Positions 1 through 8,824 of a stretch of 64,000 bases of DNA are shown here, piece by piece; the first letter of the stretch is position 1; every line of letters begins with the position of its first letter. The notes beneath the pieces are model-generated. The model did no database searches. It was not told the origin of the DNA and saw only the letters and a program-made list of their open reading frames with translations. A program made the position numbers and the translations under genes. The DNA is taken from positions 78,447 through 142,446 of the forward strand of contig NZ_LMKV01000031.1 of the NCBI RefSeq assembly GCF_001421665.1, given 5' to 3'. This DNA comes from Sphingobium sp. Leaf26 (lineage in GTDB: Bacteria; Pseudomonadota; Alphaproteobacteria; Sphingomonadales; Sphingomonadaceae).

Positions 1-2
1 CC

Positions 3-806
3 GGCATGGCGTCGGGCGAGACGATCGCGGCGCTGGGCCTGAGCGAACCGGGGGCTGGCAGCGACCTGAAAGCGATCAAGACCAGCGCGGTGCGCGATGG
101 CGACGATTATGTCATCAACGGCCAAAAGACCTATATTTCCAATGGCCAACTGGCCAGCATCGTGATCCTTGCCTGCAAGACCGATCCGGCCGCCGGCGCG
201 CGGGGCATGAGCTTCATCGTCGTGGAGACGGACCGGCCGGGCTTTTCACGCGGGCGCAATCTGGAGAAATTCGGGCTTCTGGCGCAGGATACGTCCGAAC
301 TTTTTTTCTCCGACGTGCGCGTGCCGGTGACCAACCGTATCGGCGCGGAGGGTCAGGGCATGGGCATCGCCGTGCATAATCTGGCCGAGGAACGGCTGTC
401 GATCGCGGTCCACGCGATCGGCATGTGCAAGGGGATGCTGGACACGACCATCGCCTATACCAAGGATCGGATGATCTTCGGCAAGCCGGTGTCGGATTTC
501 CAGAATACCCGCTTCAAGATTGCGGAAATGGTGGCGCAGACGCAGGCGATGCAAGTGTTCGTCGATCGCTGCGTCGAACTGGCGGTGGATAGGGCGCTCG
601 ATAATGAGACGGCGGCCATGGCCAAGATGCTGGCGGGCGAACTGCAATGGCGGATCGCCGACGAATGCCTGCAATTCTACGGCGGCGCCGGCTACATGCT
701 GGAATATCCCATCGCCCATGCCTTCATCGACAGTCGTATCCGCAAGATTGCAGGCGGATCGTCCGAAGTGATGCGCGAAATCATCAGCCGCAAGATCTTC
801 GCCTGA
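3..806 (+). CDS. acyl-CoA dehydrogenase, 5'-truncated by window edge
   Basis: FAD-dependent acyl-CoA dehydrogenase that should insert an alpha-beta double bond into an acyl-CoA and pass electrons to ETF. About 268 C-terminal residues are visible; a full family member has about 380, so the true start lies before the window and the ATG at position 6 is internal. Family marks are LSEPGAGSD (beta domain), FGKPVSDFQNTRFKIAE, and the C-terminal FYGGAGYMLEYPI with IRKIAGGSSEVMREII. The MCAD catalytic Glu position (YEGT in MCAD) is GGS here, so the base is probably the Glu of AEERL in helix G, as in isovaleryl- or long-chain-type enzymes. The next dehydrogenase follows after 13 bp, which suggests an operon. 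The substrate is unknown. Confidence 0.9.
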   Translation, partial: GMASGETIAALGLSEPGAGSDLKAIKTSAVRDGDDYVINGQKTYISNGQLASIVILACKTDPAAGARGMSFIVVETDRPGFSRGRNLEKFGLLAQDTSELFFSDVRVPVTNRIGAEGQGMGIAVHNLAEERLSIAVHAIGMCKGMLDTTIAYTKDRMIFGKPVSDFQNTRFKIAEMVAQTQAMQVFVDRCVELAVDRALDNETAAMAKMLAGELQWRIADECLQFYGGAGYMLEYPIAHAFIDSRIRKIAGGSSEVMREIISRKIFA

Positions 807-819
807 AAGGGGACCAGTC

Positions 820-1986
820 ATGGAAATCGAACTGAATGAAACCCAGCACTCGGTCCGCGAGGGCGTGGGCCGTATCGTCGACCAGTTTGGCGACGAATAT
901 TGGTCGAAACTCGACCAGAGCGGCGATTTTCCGCATGAGTTCCATGCCGCACTGGCCAAGGGTGGCTATCTGGGCATCACCATGCCGGAGGAACTGGGCG
1001 GATCGGGCCTGGGCGTCACCGAAGCGGCGATCATGATGAACCGCATCTGCCAGGGATCAGGCGGCTATTCGGCGGCGTCGACAATCCACCTCAACCTGTT
1101 CGGGCCGCATGCCGTGGTCGTGTTCGGCACGGCCGAGCAGAAGGAGCGGATGCTCAAACCCCTGATCGCAGGCACGGACAAGGCCTGTTTCGGCGTGACC
1201 GAACCGGACGCGGGGCTGGATACGACCAGCATCAAGACCTTCGCGACCAAGGTGCCCGGCGGATACCGGATTACGGGCCGCAAGATCTGGACGTCATCGG
1301 GGCAGGTTGCCAACAAGATCGTGATTCTGGCGCGTACGACGCCCAAGGATCAGTGCAAACGCCCGACCGACGGCATGAGCTTCTTTTACACCGACCTAGA
1401 CCACAGCAAGATCGAAGTGCGGCGTATACCGAAAATGGGTCGCAACGCCGTCGATTCCAACACGACCTTCATCGACGATTATTTCGTACCGGACGAGGAT
1501 CTGATCGGCGAGGAGGGCAAGGGCTTCCATTATATCCTGCATTCGCTCAACCCCGAACGGATATTGGTCGCGGCCGAAGCGATCGGCAATGGTCAGGGTG
1601 CGCTCAAGCGGATCGCGCAATATGCGCAGGATCGCCATGTGTTCGGCCGGCCGATCGGCATGAATCAGGGTATCCAGCATCCGCTGGCCGAAAGCTGGAT
1701 GGCGCTGGAATCCGCCTTCTGGATGGTGATGCGGGCGGCTTGGCTCTATGATGCGGGCAAAAGTTGCGGCGCGGAGGCGAACAGCGCCAAGTTCCTGGCC
1801 GCGCGCGCCGGTTTCGACGCCTGCACGCGCGCTGTGATGTTCCACGGCGGCATGGGCTATTCCAGGGAATATCAGGTCGAACGCCTGTTCCGCGAAAGCA
1901 TATTGCTGCGCATCGCGCCCGTGACGGAACAGATGATCATGAGCTTCATCGGCGAGAAGATTCTTGGCCTGCCGAAAAGCTATTGA
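820..1986 (+). CDS. acyl-CoA dehydrogenase
   Basis: A 388-residue acyl-CoA dehydrogenase with an AAAGGGGA ribosome binding site before the ATG. N-terminal helical, beta (FGVTEPDAGLDTTSIKTFA) and C-terminal helical domains are present. Glu246 in LNPERI sits at the helix-G base position used by isovaleryl-type enzymes. The C-terminus, RIAPVTEQMIMSFIGEKI, lacks the usual GTSE motif, so this is a divergent member. The flanking dehydrogenase upstream and MaoC gene downstream give a dehydrogenation/hydration pair. Two adjacent, dissimilar dehydrogenases can form a hetero-oligomer, as in steroid side-chain FadE pairs; that is an analogy here, not shown by the sequence. Confidence 0.92.
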   Translation: MEIELNETQHSVREGVGRIVDQFGDEYWSKLDQSGDFPHEFHAALAKGGYLGITMPEELGGSGLGVTEAAIMMNRICQGSGGYSAASTIHLNLFGPHAVVVFGTAEQKERMLKPLIAGTDKACFGVTEPDAGLDTTSIKTFATKVPGGYRITGRKIWTSSGQVANKIVILARTTPKDQCKRPTDGMSFFYTDLDHSKIEVRRIPKMGRNAVDSNTTFIDDYFVPDEDLIGEEGKGFHYILHSLNPERILVAAEAIGNGQGALKRIAQYAQDRHVFGRPIGMNQGIQHPLAESWMALESAFWMVMRAAWLYDAGKSCGAEANSAKFLAARAGFDACTRAVMFHGGMGYSREYQVERLFRESILLRIAPVTEQMIMSFIGEKILGLPKSY

Positions 1987-1997
1987 AGGAATAGTCC

Positions 1998-2852
1998 ATG
2001 AACCTCGATACAGTCGTCAATCGTCACTTTCCCGATACCGAACAAAGCTACACCAGTCGGGATACGATCCTCTATGCGCTAGGCGTCGGTTTCGGATCGG
2101 AGCCACTGGACGCCGGCCATATCGACTATCTGTTCGAGGAGCGGCTGAAGGCATCGCCCACTTATGCCAATGTTCTGGGTCATCCGGGCATGTGGGCGCG
2201 CGACCCCGAATATGGCATCGACTGGAAAAAGCTGCTCCACGCCGAACAGCGACTGGAGATGCACGCGCCGCTGCCGCCGGAAGGCCGGATCAGGGCCAGC
2301 CATCATATCATGGGCGTCCGCGACATGGGTGATCGCGGGGCGATGCTGCACCAACGCAAGCAGGTGACGGATGCGCAGAGCGGACAGGCGATCGCGACCG
2401 TCACCAATACGCTGATGCTGCGGGGCGATGGCGGTTGCGGCGACTGGGGCGAGGTGCCCGCCGACCTCGCGAAATTGCCGGACAGTGCGCCGGACAACAC
2501 GGTGGAGGTACAGGCGACCGAAATCCAGCCGCTCATCTATCGCCTGTCGGGCGATCTCAACCCGCTGCATATCGACCCGGACGTGGCGAAGATCGCAGGC
2601 TTCCCCCGGCCGATCCTGCATGGCCTGTCGACCAAGGGCATGGCCGGCTATGCGCTGCTCAGGCAATTTTGCGACATGGACCCGGCGCGGCTGGGGGCGA
2701 TGGCGGTGCGGTTCAGCCGGCCGGTGCTGCCGGGCGACCGCATCCGCTTCGAATTTTGGGGCAGCGGGCCGGGCACGGTGCATTTCCGCGCAGTCGTGCC
2801 CGATCGCGACGATCTCATGGTATTGGATCGCTGCACGGCGGAGATCAAGTGA
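1998..2852 (+). CDS. MaoC-family 2-enoyl-CoA hydratase (double hot-dog)
   Basis: A 284-residue double hot-dog protein of the hydratase-2 type, which adds water to trans-2-enoyl-CoA to give (R)-3-hydroxyacyl-CoA. The C-terminal half holds the hydratase-2 signature SGDLNPLHIDP, whose Asp and His are the catalytic pair; the N-terminal half lacks it and probably contributes the binding fold. A GAAGGA ribosome binding site precedes the ATG. It follows two acyl-CoA dehydrogenases, and its stop overlaps the start of the MFS gene (TGATG), so the four genes are probably co-transcribed. It may be the main hydratase of the locus because most crotonases in the window lack the paired Glu residues. Confidence 0.88.
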   Translation: MNLDTVVNRHFPDTEQSYTSRDTILYALGVGFGSEPLDAGHIDYLFEERLKASPTYANVLGHPGMWARDPEYGIDWKKLLHAEQRLEMHAPLPPEGRIRASHHIMGVRDMGDRGAMLHQRKQVTDAQSGQAIATVTNTLMLRGDGGCGDWGEVPADLAKLPDSAPDNTVEVQATEIQPLIYRLSGDLNPLHIDPDVAKIAGFPRPILHGLSTKGMAGYALLRQFCDMDPARLGAMAVRFSRPVLPGDRIRFEFWGSGPGTVHFRAVVPDRDDLMVLDRCTAEIK

Positions 2853-4090
2853 TGCGTCGCGGCGGCGCCTGGGTGGCGCTGGCGCTGCTCGCGGCGATGA
2901 ACCTGATGAACTATTATGACCGGCTGCTGGTGGTCGTCCTGTCCCAGCCGTTGCGGCTGGAATTTGCGCTGAGCGATACGCAATATGCGCTGCTGACCGG
3001 GCCGGCCTTCATACTGGTCTATGCCGTCGCCAGCCTTGTCTTCGGGCGGCTGGCGGACAGTCGCGGGCGGCGCGGGCTGATCGCCTTCGTCATCGCCCTG
3101 TGGAGCGTGATGACGGCGCTGTGCGGTTTTGCCAAGAGTTTCACGCTGCTCGCGATCGCGCGGGCGGGCGTGGGCATTGGCGAAGGGGGTGCCAATCCGG
3201 CGGGCATGTCTTTGCTGAGCGATCATTTTCCACCACAGCGCCGGGCGCTGGCGCTCGCTCTGTTTCAGGTGGGCGGCAATATCGGCATGCTGGCGAGCTT
3301 CGTCACGGCGAGCTGGATCGCCACCCATCATGGCTGGCGCGCCGCCTTCTGGGTGGCGTCGGTGCCCGGCATGATCCTGGCCGCGTTGATTTTCTTTTGC
3401 ATGCCGGACGCGCCGCGTGGGCAATATGATGGCGATGGGGAAGAACCCGCCCCGCTTGGCCAGACGCTGTGGCAATTATGGAGCAACCGGGCCTATGTCT
3501 GGCTGTGCGCCGCGGCCAGTTTCGGCGTATTCAGCAGCCTGGGCATGCTGATCTGGCTGCCGCAATATTTCATCCGCCTGCATGGCATGGCGCAGCAGCA
3601 GGTCGGTTTCCTGTTCGGGCCGGCGGCAAGTTTCGGCCTGATTGCGGGCATGCTGGCCGGCGGCTGGCTGGGCAACCGGTTGGCCGCGCGCCATCTGGCG
3701 GCGCCGGTTTGGATCTGCATCGTCGCCAATATGGCTCTGGTGCCGGTGTTGCTGACCATGTTGTGGAGCGGATCGACCGGGGTGGCGCTGGGCGCCTGCT
3801 TTCTCGCCATGGGACTGGCGGTGATCTATGCCCCGGCCTTTCAGGCGACGATGCAAAGCGTCTGTTCCGCCCGCCAGCGCGGCATGGCCGGGGCCTGTTC
3901 CAATGTCCTGAACGCGCTGATCGGCCAGGGTCTGATCCCGCTGTTCGTCGGCATGCTGAGCGATCGGCTCATGCCCGCCTATGGTGCGGAAAGCCTGCGC
4001 TGGGCGCTGACCGTGGCGACCGGCTTCACCCTGTTGTCGGGCCTGCTGTTCATGGTCGCCGCACGCCATGTGCGGCGACGCTGCGGCTGA
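2852..4090 (+). CDS. MFS transporter
   Basis: A 412-residue major facilitator protein with about 12 hydrophobic segments. The start chosen is the ATG overlapping the MaoC stop codon. The open frame continues upstream, but that stretch is the MaoC gene read in another frame. The N-terminus MNYYDRLLVVVLSQPLRLEF, the loop GRLADSRGRRG after the second to third helix, and GEGGANPAGMSLLSDHFPPQRR resemble spinster-like and anion:cation symporter MFS proteins that carry organic acids or lipids. It ends the dehydrogenase/MaoC operon, so it likely moves the substrate or a product of that pathway across the inner membrane. A second carrier of the same style is at 34995-36257. Confidence 0.85.
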   Translation: MRRGGAWVALALLAAMNLMNYYDRLLVVVLSQPLRLEFALSDTQYALLTGPAFILVYAVASLVFGRLADSRGRRGLIAFVIALWSVMTALCGFAKSFTLLAIARAGVGIGEGGANPAGMSLLSDHFPPQRRALALALFQVGGNIGMLASFVTASWIATHHGWRAAFWVASVPGMILAALIFFCMPDAPRGQYDGDGEEPAPLGQTLWQLWSNRAYVWLCAAASFGVFSSLGMLIWLPQYFIRLHGMAQQQVGFLFGPAASFGLIAGMLAGGWLGNRLAARHLAAPVWICIVANMALVPVLLTMLWSGSTGVALGACFLAMGLAVIYAPAFQATMQSVCSARQRGMAGACSNVLNALIGQGLIPLFVGMLSDRLMPAYGAESLRWALTVATGFTLLSGLLFMVAARHVRRRCG

Positions 4091-4094
4091 GGCT

Positions 4095-4718
4095 TCAGGC
4101 GGTCAGCAGGGCGCTCTCGTCGATCGCCTGCACCCGCTGCCAGGCCGGCCGCGCCGTGCAGCGCGCCAGCCAGTCGGCAATGGCGGGGAAGCGCCCCATG
4201 TCGATGCGCGGTGCGATGCCAGCGATCGGGAAGGCGGTGTTGATGTCGCCCAGGGTGAAGGCATCGCCCGCGACATAGGCATGGCCTGCCGCCAGATGCT
4301 GCTCCAATGCGCCCAGCGTGTCGGTCACGCCTGCCAGACAAGCGCCGACGACCGCGCCGTCGGGCGCCTCCCCCGCTTGGGCCGCGCGGCGGATTTCCCG
4401 GACCATGATGCCGAAGTGAAACTCGACCTCCGTGATCGCCCAACTGGTCCATTGGTCCATCCGCGCGCGTTTGCGGGCATGGGTCGGCACCAGTGCGTTG
4501 GGCGTCAGCGTCGCGAGATAGGCGGTGATCGCCACCGATTCCGTCAGGATGAAATCGCCATCGACCAGCACCGGCACTTTGCCCATCGGGTTGAGCGTAA
4601 GGAAATGCGCAGCCTTGCTGTCAGGCACCGGCAATTGGCGATAGGGCAGGCCCAGTTCCTCCAGCGCCCAGAGGCACCGCGCGACGCGGCTAGGCTTGGT
4701 TCCATATATTGTCAGCAT
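4095..4718 (-). CDS. glutathione S-transferase family protein
   Basis: A 207-residue GST-fold protein. It has an N-terminal thioredoxin-like domain (LTIYGTKPSRVARCLWALEE, then NPMGKVPVLVDGDFILTESVAI, the cis-Pro and glutathione-contact Glu-Ser motif) and a C-terminal helical domain with GDAFTLGDIN. The start is placed at MLTIYG, eight codons inside the longest frame, because this matches the family N-terminus and sits just after GGGAGAG. It converges on the MFS gene with a 4-bp gap and diverges from the acyl-CoA dehydrogenase at 4800 across a motif-bearing promoter region. It may conjugate or isomerise an electrophilic intermediate; the real substrate cannot be read. Confidence 0.85.
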   Translation of the reverse strand: MLTIYGTKPSRVARCLWALEELGLPYRQLPVPDSKAAHFLTLNPMGKVPVLVDGDFILTESVAITAYLATLTPNALVPTHARKRARMDQWTSWAITEVEFHFGIMVREIRRAAQAGEAPDGAVVGACLAGVTDTLGALEQHLAAGHAYVAGDAFTLGDINTAFPIAGIAPRIDMGRFPAIADWLARCTARPAWQRVQAIDESALLTA

Positions 4719-4748
4719 TTCTCTCTCCCGACTTGACCGCAATTTAAC

Positions 4749-4775
4749 ATGCTGGTGTAATATATGCTAGCGAAT
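4749..4775 (+). promoter_or_regulatory. candidate operator between GST and acyl-CoA dehydrogenase genes
   Basis: AT-rich divergent promoter region with two related elements. ATGCTGGTGTAATATATG (4749-4766) nearly repeats a sequence at 7768-7785. TATATGCTAGCGAAT (4761-4775) fits KRTRWKCTWGCGWWY, also found at 8713, 30394, 38601 and 47870. The second element ends 24 bp before the dehydrogenase start codon. The repeats are seen directly; operator function is inferred. Confidence 0.5.
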
Positions 4776-4799
4776 AACATGGAATCATCGGGAGGATAT

Positions 4800-5951
4800 A
4801 TGGCCTATCAGTCAACGGAGTCGCTCTGGACGCCCGAACATCAGATTTTCCGGGAAACGGTGCGTCATTTCATCGCGACGGAAATCGAGCCGCATGTCGA
4901 CCAGTGGGTCGAGGATCATGCGATCCCGCGCAGCTTCTGGACCAAGGCAGCCGAGGCGGGCCTGCTGGGCGTGGATGTTCCCGAAGCCTATGGCGGGCCG
5001 GGCGGCGATTTCCTGCATCGGCTCGTGATCGCGGAGGAGATCGGTTATAGCGTGGCCGGCGCGGCGATGGCGCCGTCGCTGATCGCCGATGGTACCTGCG
5101 AAATCCTCTACCGCTCCGCCAATGAAGAGCAGCGGCAAAAATATCTGCCGGCCATGGTGCGCGGCGAAATGCTGTTCGGCCTGGCCATCACGGAGCCGGA
5201 CAGCGGCAGCGACGTATCCTCGATCCGCACCACCACGCGGCGCGAGGGGGATGAATATGTCATCACCGGCGCCAAGACCTATATCTCGCAGGCGTCGATC
5301 GCCGATGCCTTCATGGTGGTCGCCCGGACCAGCGACACGCCTGGGTCCAAGGGCCTGTCGATGATCATCGTCGAGGCCGATCGCCCCGGCTTCAAGCGCG
5401 GCCATGCACTCAAGAAGATGGGCGTCAATGCCTCCAACACCGGCGAGATCAGCTTTGACGAAGTGCGCGTGCCGGTGAGCAATTTGCTGGGCGAGGAAGG
5501 GCGCGGCATGGCGCTGTGCCTGGGCGGCGTGAACATGGACCGGATCACCTGGCCGTTGATCGCCCATGCCGCGTCGCAGCGGGCACTGGAGGAGACGATC
5601 GACTTCGTGAAGAACCGCAAGGCGTTCGGCCAGACCATCTTCGATTTCCAGAATACGCAGTTCAAGCTGGCGGAAATGAAGACGGAACTGGCGGTCGGCC
5701 GCGCCTTCCTGGACGATGTCATCCGCGACTATCGGGCGCAGGGCCGGCTTGATACGCTGAAATGCGCGATGGCGAAGATGTGGCTGCCCGAAATGGAAGG
5801 GCGGATCATGGACACATGCGTCCAGTTGCACGGCGGCGCGGGATATATGGACGAATATCCGGTGTCGCGCCTGTTCACCGCCGCGCGCCTGCATCGCATC
5901 TTTGCCGGCACGGCGGAGATCATGCGCGTGATCGTCGCCCGGTCGCTCTGA
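4800..5951 (+). CDS. acyl-CoA dehydrogenase
   Basis: A 383-residue acyl-CoA dehydrogenase. The ATG at 4800 is preferred to the ATG at 4764 because GGGAGG lies just before it and the protein then begins in family style (MAYQSTESLWTPEHQIFRET). Conserved blocks are FGLAITEPDSGSDVSSI, ITGAKTYISQASIADAFMVV, FGQTIFDFQNTQFKLAEMK and LHGGAGYMDEYPVSR. The MCAD-type base is absent (IFAGTAEI). The helix-G position that is Glu in isovaleryl-type enzymes is Asp247 (NMDRI), an unusual substitution. It heads an overlapping operon with an EthD protein and a nitroreductase. Confidence 0.93.
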   Translation: MAYQSTESLWTPEHQIFRETVRHFIATEIEPHVDQWVEDHAIPRSFWTKAAEAGLLGVDVPEAYGGPGGDFLHRLVIAEEIGYSVAGAAMAPSLIADGTCEILYRSANEEQRQKYLPAMVRGEMLFGLAITEPDSGSDVSSIRTTTRREGDEYVITGAKTYISQASIADAFMVVARTSDTPGSKGLSMIIVEADRPGFKRGHALKKMGVNASNTGEISFDEVRVPVSNLLGEEGRGMALCLGGVNMDRITWPLIAHAASQRALEETIDFVKNRKAFGQTIFDFQNTQFKLAEMKTELAVGRAFLDDVIRDYRAQGRLDTLKCAMAKMWLPEMEGRIMDTCVQLHGGAGYMDEYPVSRLFTAARLHRIFAGTAEIMRVIVARSL

Positions 5952-6316
5952 TGTTCAAGGTGATCCTGCTGGCGAAAAAGCGCCCGGACATCAGTTTTGC
6001 GGCGTTTCGCGATTATTATTCCAACCATCATGTGCATCTGATGAACCGTCTGCTGGCCCATGGCGCGGCGATCCACCGGCGCAATTTCGTCATCCATCCC
6101 GACCCGGACAATCCCGGCGCATATGACGTGATTTCCGAGGTCTTCTATGAGGACAAAGCCACGGCGGAGGCGACGATGCGGGAAATGGCGGACCCGGACG
6201 TGCATCGACAGCGGATCGCCGATGAGACAGAATTTCTGCTGCCGGACTCGGTGCGCGTCTTCATGGTCGAGGCGGACATGACGATATTCCGGCCGATGGA
6301 GGGGATGAAGCCGTGA
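5951..6316 (+). CDS. EthD-domain protein
   Basis: A 121-residue ferredoxin-like dimeric alpha/beta-barrel protein of the EthD type (MFKVILLAKKRPDISFAAFR, then YYSNHHVHLM). The start overlaps the preceding dehydrogenase stop in ATGA, which points to translational coupling. EthD-fold proteins accompany degradation clusters for ethers, polyketides and aromatics, and some act as small cofactor-free isomerases, decarboxylases or lyases. The His pair in NHHVHL is the usual candidate active site. The frame continues upstream inside the dehydrogenase gene, but that part is not genic. No reaction can be assigned. Confidence 0.8.
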   Translation: MFKVILLAKKRPDISFAAFRDYYSNHHVHLMNRLLAHGAAIHRRNFVIHPDPDNPGAYDVISEVFYEDKATAEATMREMADPDVHRQRIADETEFLLPDSVRVFMVEADMTIFRPMEGMKP

Positions 6317-6984
6317 ATGTGACAGAGGCCGTGACTACGCGGCGGTCGATCCGCCAGTTCCTGCCCGATCCGGTCGATCGGGCGGTGCTGGAACGGGTGC
6401 TGGACAAGGCGCAGCGGTCGCCATCGGGCGGGAACCTGCAACCCTGGAACGTGCATGTCGTGGGCGGCGATACGCTGGCCCGGCTGTGCGACGATCTGGC
6501 CACTATGCTGCCGCAGGGACGCGCCGCGCATAATGGCGATTATATCATCTACCCCGAAGCGCTGGCGGGCCGCTATGTCGCCAGCCGGCATGAGGTGGGC
6601 GAGAGCATGTATGCGGCGCTGAAGGTCGCGCGAGAGGACAAGGCCGGGCGGCTGGCCCAGTTCGGGCGCAATTATCGTGCATTCGGCGCGCCGTTACTGA
6701 TGCTGGTGCATATGCCGCGCTATATGGGGCTGCCGCAATGGGCCGATGTCGGCATGTGGCTGCAAAGCCTGATGTTGTTGCTGCGCGAGGAAGGGCTGGA
6801 CAGTTGCGCGCAGGAGGCATGGGCCGTCTATCAGCAGCAGATCCGCGCCCATGTCGCCATACCGGACGATCATATCCTCTTCTGTGGCCTGTCCGTGGGC
6901 TATCGCGACCCGGATGCGCCGGTGAACAGCTTTCCGGTGTCGCGCGTGCCGCTGGAGCAGGTGGTCACCTTCATCGACACATGA
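6313..6984 (+). CDS. nitroreductase-family FMN oxidoreductase
   Basis: A 223-residue nitroreductase-fold flavoprotein. The N-terminal FMN-binding signature is TTRRSIRQFLPDPV, followed by AQRSPSGGNLQPW. Members use NAD(P)H and FMN to reduce nitro groups, quinones or activated enones, and some act on enoyl-type intermediates. The start is a GTG overlapping the EthD stop (GTGA), so three genes are probably translated together. Its partners suggest a redox step on a CoA-linked or free enone intermediate rather than generic nitroaromatic reduction; this is inference. Confidence 0.85.
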   Translation: MNVTEAVTTRRSIRQFLPDPVDRAVLERVLDKAQRSPSGGNLQPWNVHVVGGDTLARLCDDLATMLPQGRAAHNGDYIIYPEALAGRYVASRHEVGESMYAALKVAREDKAGRLAQFGRNYRAFGAPLLMLVHMPRYMGLPQWADVGMWLQSLMLLLREEGLDSCAQEAWAVYQQQIRAHVAIPDDHILFCGLSVGYRDPDAPVNSFPVSRVPLEQVVTFIDT

Positions 6985-7005
6985 AGGTCACTAAAGACGC
7001 AAGCC

Positions 7006-7740
7006 CTACCGTTCGCCCAGTCTGAAGCCCAGCGTCACGGCATAGGTGCAGGGCGGCGCATGGAACGCATTATCGCCTCATCATGGATGGCGCCGTTGAG
7101 CGCGGCGGTGGTGCTGCGCACGGCCAGCGGTTCGAACGCGGCCTTGGAAAGGAAATAGAAGAGGCCCGTCGTGCCATAGGCCTTGGCGGAATAGGCATCG
7201 TAATTGGCATAGCCGACCTCGCCATCGACGATGGTGATATGGGACGGCTTCCTGGTGATGATCTGGATCAGGCCACCCGTGGCGTTGCGGCCGAACAATG
7301 TGCCCTGCGGTCCCTTCAGCACCTCGATACGCTCGATATCGTTGAAGATCAGATTCATGCCGGAGAGCGTCGCGATATAGACGCCATCAACATAGGTGGC
7401 GACACCGGTTTCATCGCCGGGCGCCGAGTTCTTGGACCCTACGCCGCGCAGATAGGGGGCTATGGTGCTGCGTTCGCCACCCAGCGACCGGCCGGGGTGA
7501 CATCGGCAAGCTGCGTCGTTCCCTCGAACCCCGCCTTCACCAACCCGTCGCCAGTGATCGCCGCCACCGCGATCGGCATTTTCTGGAGAGATTCCGACCG
7601 ACGTTGTGCGGTGACGACGATGTCGCCGATGCTGCCTTCCTGCGCCACATCGCCGGTGCCCGTCTGGGCAAGGGCGGGCGCCATTGCCAACATCATAGAA
7701 CCACCGGCAAGGTCGCCACCAGGCCTGTCTTCACCGCCAT
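7006..7740 (-). pseudogene. TonB-dependent receptor remnant, frameshifted and lacking its barrel
   Basis: Remains of a sphingomonad TonB-dependent receptor. Reading leftwards from ATG 7740, a signal peptide starts in one frame and continues in another (MMLAMAPALAQTG), so there is a frameshift near 7697. The TonB box and plug follow (DIVVTAQRRSESLQKMPIAV). A second frame change near 7475-7490 leads into STIAPYLRGVGSKNSAPG, then IERIEVLKGPQGTLFGRNATG. The frame is lost around 7040-7150. Close to the stop codon at 7006, the typical receptor C-terminus TYAVTLGFRL is still readable in another frame. About 600 barrel residues are therefore deleted. An operator-like element remains 27 bp upstream. 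Confidence 0.85.
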
Positions 7741-7767
7741 CCCATTATCCCATATCGCTATTCTATT

Positions 7768-7790
7768 ATGCTGGTATATTATATGTGCGT
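7768..7790 (+). promoter_or_regulatory. ATGCTGG-type element upstream of the receptor remnant
   Basis: ATGCTGGTATATTATATG at 7768-7785 matches 16 of 18 bases of the element at 4749-4766 and is followed by TGCGT. It lies just upstream of the decayed TonB receptor start (7740, minus strand) and downstream of the stop of the alpha/beta hydrolase gene. It looks like a retained operator or promoter of the dead receptor. Confidence 0.4.
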
Positions 7791-7810
7791 TATCAATGCT
7801 GTTCGGGTTT

Positions 7811-8665
7811 TTATGCCTGCCCGAAACGGATGCGATGCAGGAAGTCGAGCACGCCGTCATTGAAGGCATCGTTGCGGTCGCCTGCGACCATATGGCCAGC
7901 TTCGGGCACGCAATGGACTTCTGTCTGCGGGACCAGCCGGACCAGTTCCGCAACCCCTTCATCATCCACGATATCGCTCTTGCCACCGCGCACCAGCAAT
8001 GTGGGAATATGGATATGGCTGCTGGCGGCCAGCAGATCCTCCGTCCAGGCAGGCGGTTCGGCGCTGGGGCGGGCCGCCATCATGCGCGGGTCCCAATGCC
8101 AGTAGAGCCGGCCATCGGCACGCAGGCGCAGATTTTTCATCAGACCGGACGGATCACGCCGCCCCTTGCGCTCCGGATTATAGCCGACCACGGCGGCCAG
8201 TGCTTCCTCGATATCGGCGAAGCCGCGATCATGGGCCATCATGAAGGCCTGGATTTTCTGAACACCCGCCGCCGCCGGGCGCAGGACGATGTCCACCAAT
8301 ATCAGTGCGGTCGCCTGTGGCGCCTGCCCCATGCCGGCCGCATAGAAGCTGGTCATGCCGCCCATCGATGCGCCCACCAGCGCGACCGGCCGGCGATCGC
8401 CGATGACCGTCTGCAAATCCGCCCCGCGAGCCTTGAGCGAATAGTCGCCGCTGTCCGCCCAATCGCTGTCGCCATGACCGCGCGCATCGAAATTGATGAC
8501 ATGATAGCCCTCTCCCATCATGCGACGCATCGCCCCCGACCAACTGTGGCGCGTCTGCCCGCCGCCATGCAGCAGCATGATCGTGGCGGCATCCACCGGA
8601 CCGCCGACATCGGCCACCAGCGTCAGGCCATCGCGCGTATGATATTCGCGCCGGGTCATATCCAT
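7811..8665 (-). CDS. alpha/beta hydrolase
   Basis: A 284-residue alpha/beta-hydrolase fold protein. The oxyanion-hole motif LLHGGGQTRHSW comes first, then FDARGHGDSDW, then the nucleophile elbow GASMGG (Ser), with a C-terminal His in EAGHMVAGDRNDAF. The start is set at the internal ATG at 8665 because GGAGAGG lies 8 bp before it; the longest frame would start nine codons earlier. Members cleave esters, lactones or carbon-carbon bonds of vinylogous diketones. It stands alone between a receptor remnant and a divergent peptidase, with a shared motif (8713-8727) upstream. The substrate is not predictable. Confidence 0.87.
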   Translation of the reverse strand: MDMTRREYHTRDGLTLVADVGGPVDAATIMLLHGGGQTRHSWSGAMRRMMGEGYHVINFDARGHGDSDWADSGDYSLKARGADLQTVIGDRRPVALVGASMGGMTSFYAAGMGQAPQATALILVDIVLRPAAAGVQKIQAFMMAHDRGFADIEEALAAVVGYNPERKGRRDPSGLMKNLRLRADGRLYWHWDPRMMAARPSAEPPAWTEDLLAASSHIHIPTLLVRGGKSDIVDDEGVAELVRLVPQTEVHCVPEAGHMVAGDRNDAFNDGVLDFLHRIRFGQA

Positions 8666-8712
8666 CGCTTCAACCTCTCCTGCCATCGCCATGCACTACA
8701 GGCTTTCCATAA

Positions 8713-8727
8713 GATGTGCTAGCGTAC
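8713..8727 (+). promoter_or_regulatory. KRTRWKCTWGCGWWY motif copy
   Basis: GATGTGCTAGCGTAC lies between the divergent hydrolase (start 8665, minus) and M28 peptidase (start 8825, plus). It fits the 15-bp motif found at four other catabolic promoters in this window. It could regulate either gene; the hydrolase is closer. Confidence 0.45.
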
Positions 8728-8824
8728 TTTGTTTCGTTGCATATCGGTAGAAACCATGTCGACATCCGCCGTCCGATCGGCATGATTCCGACTCACCGCG
8801 CAGCCCTGCGCCAAGGAGTTGAAT

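Noticed and set aside
2435..2851. A 139-codon N-terminal extension of the MFS carrier
   Set aside because: It overlaps the MaoC gene in another frame and would put non-hydrophobic, Arg-rich sequence before the first helix; the TGATG overlap start is better.
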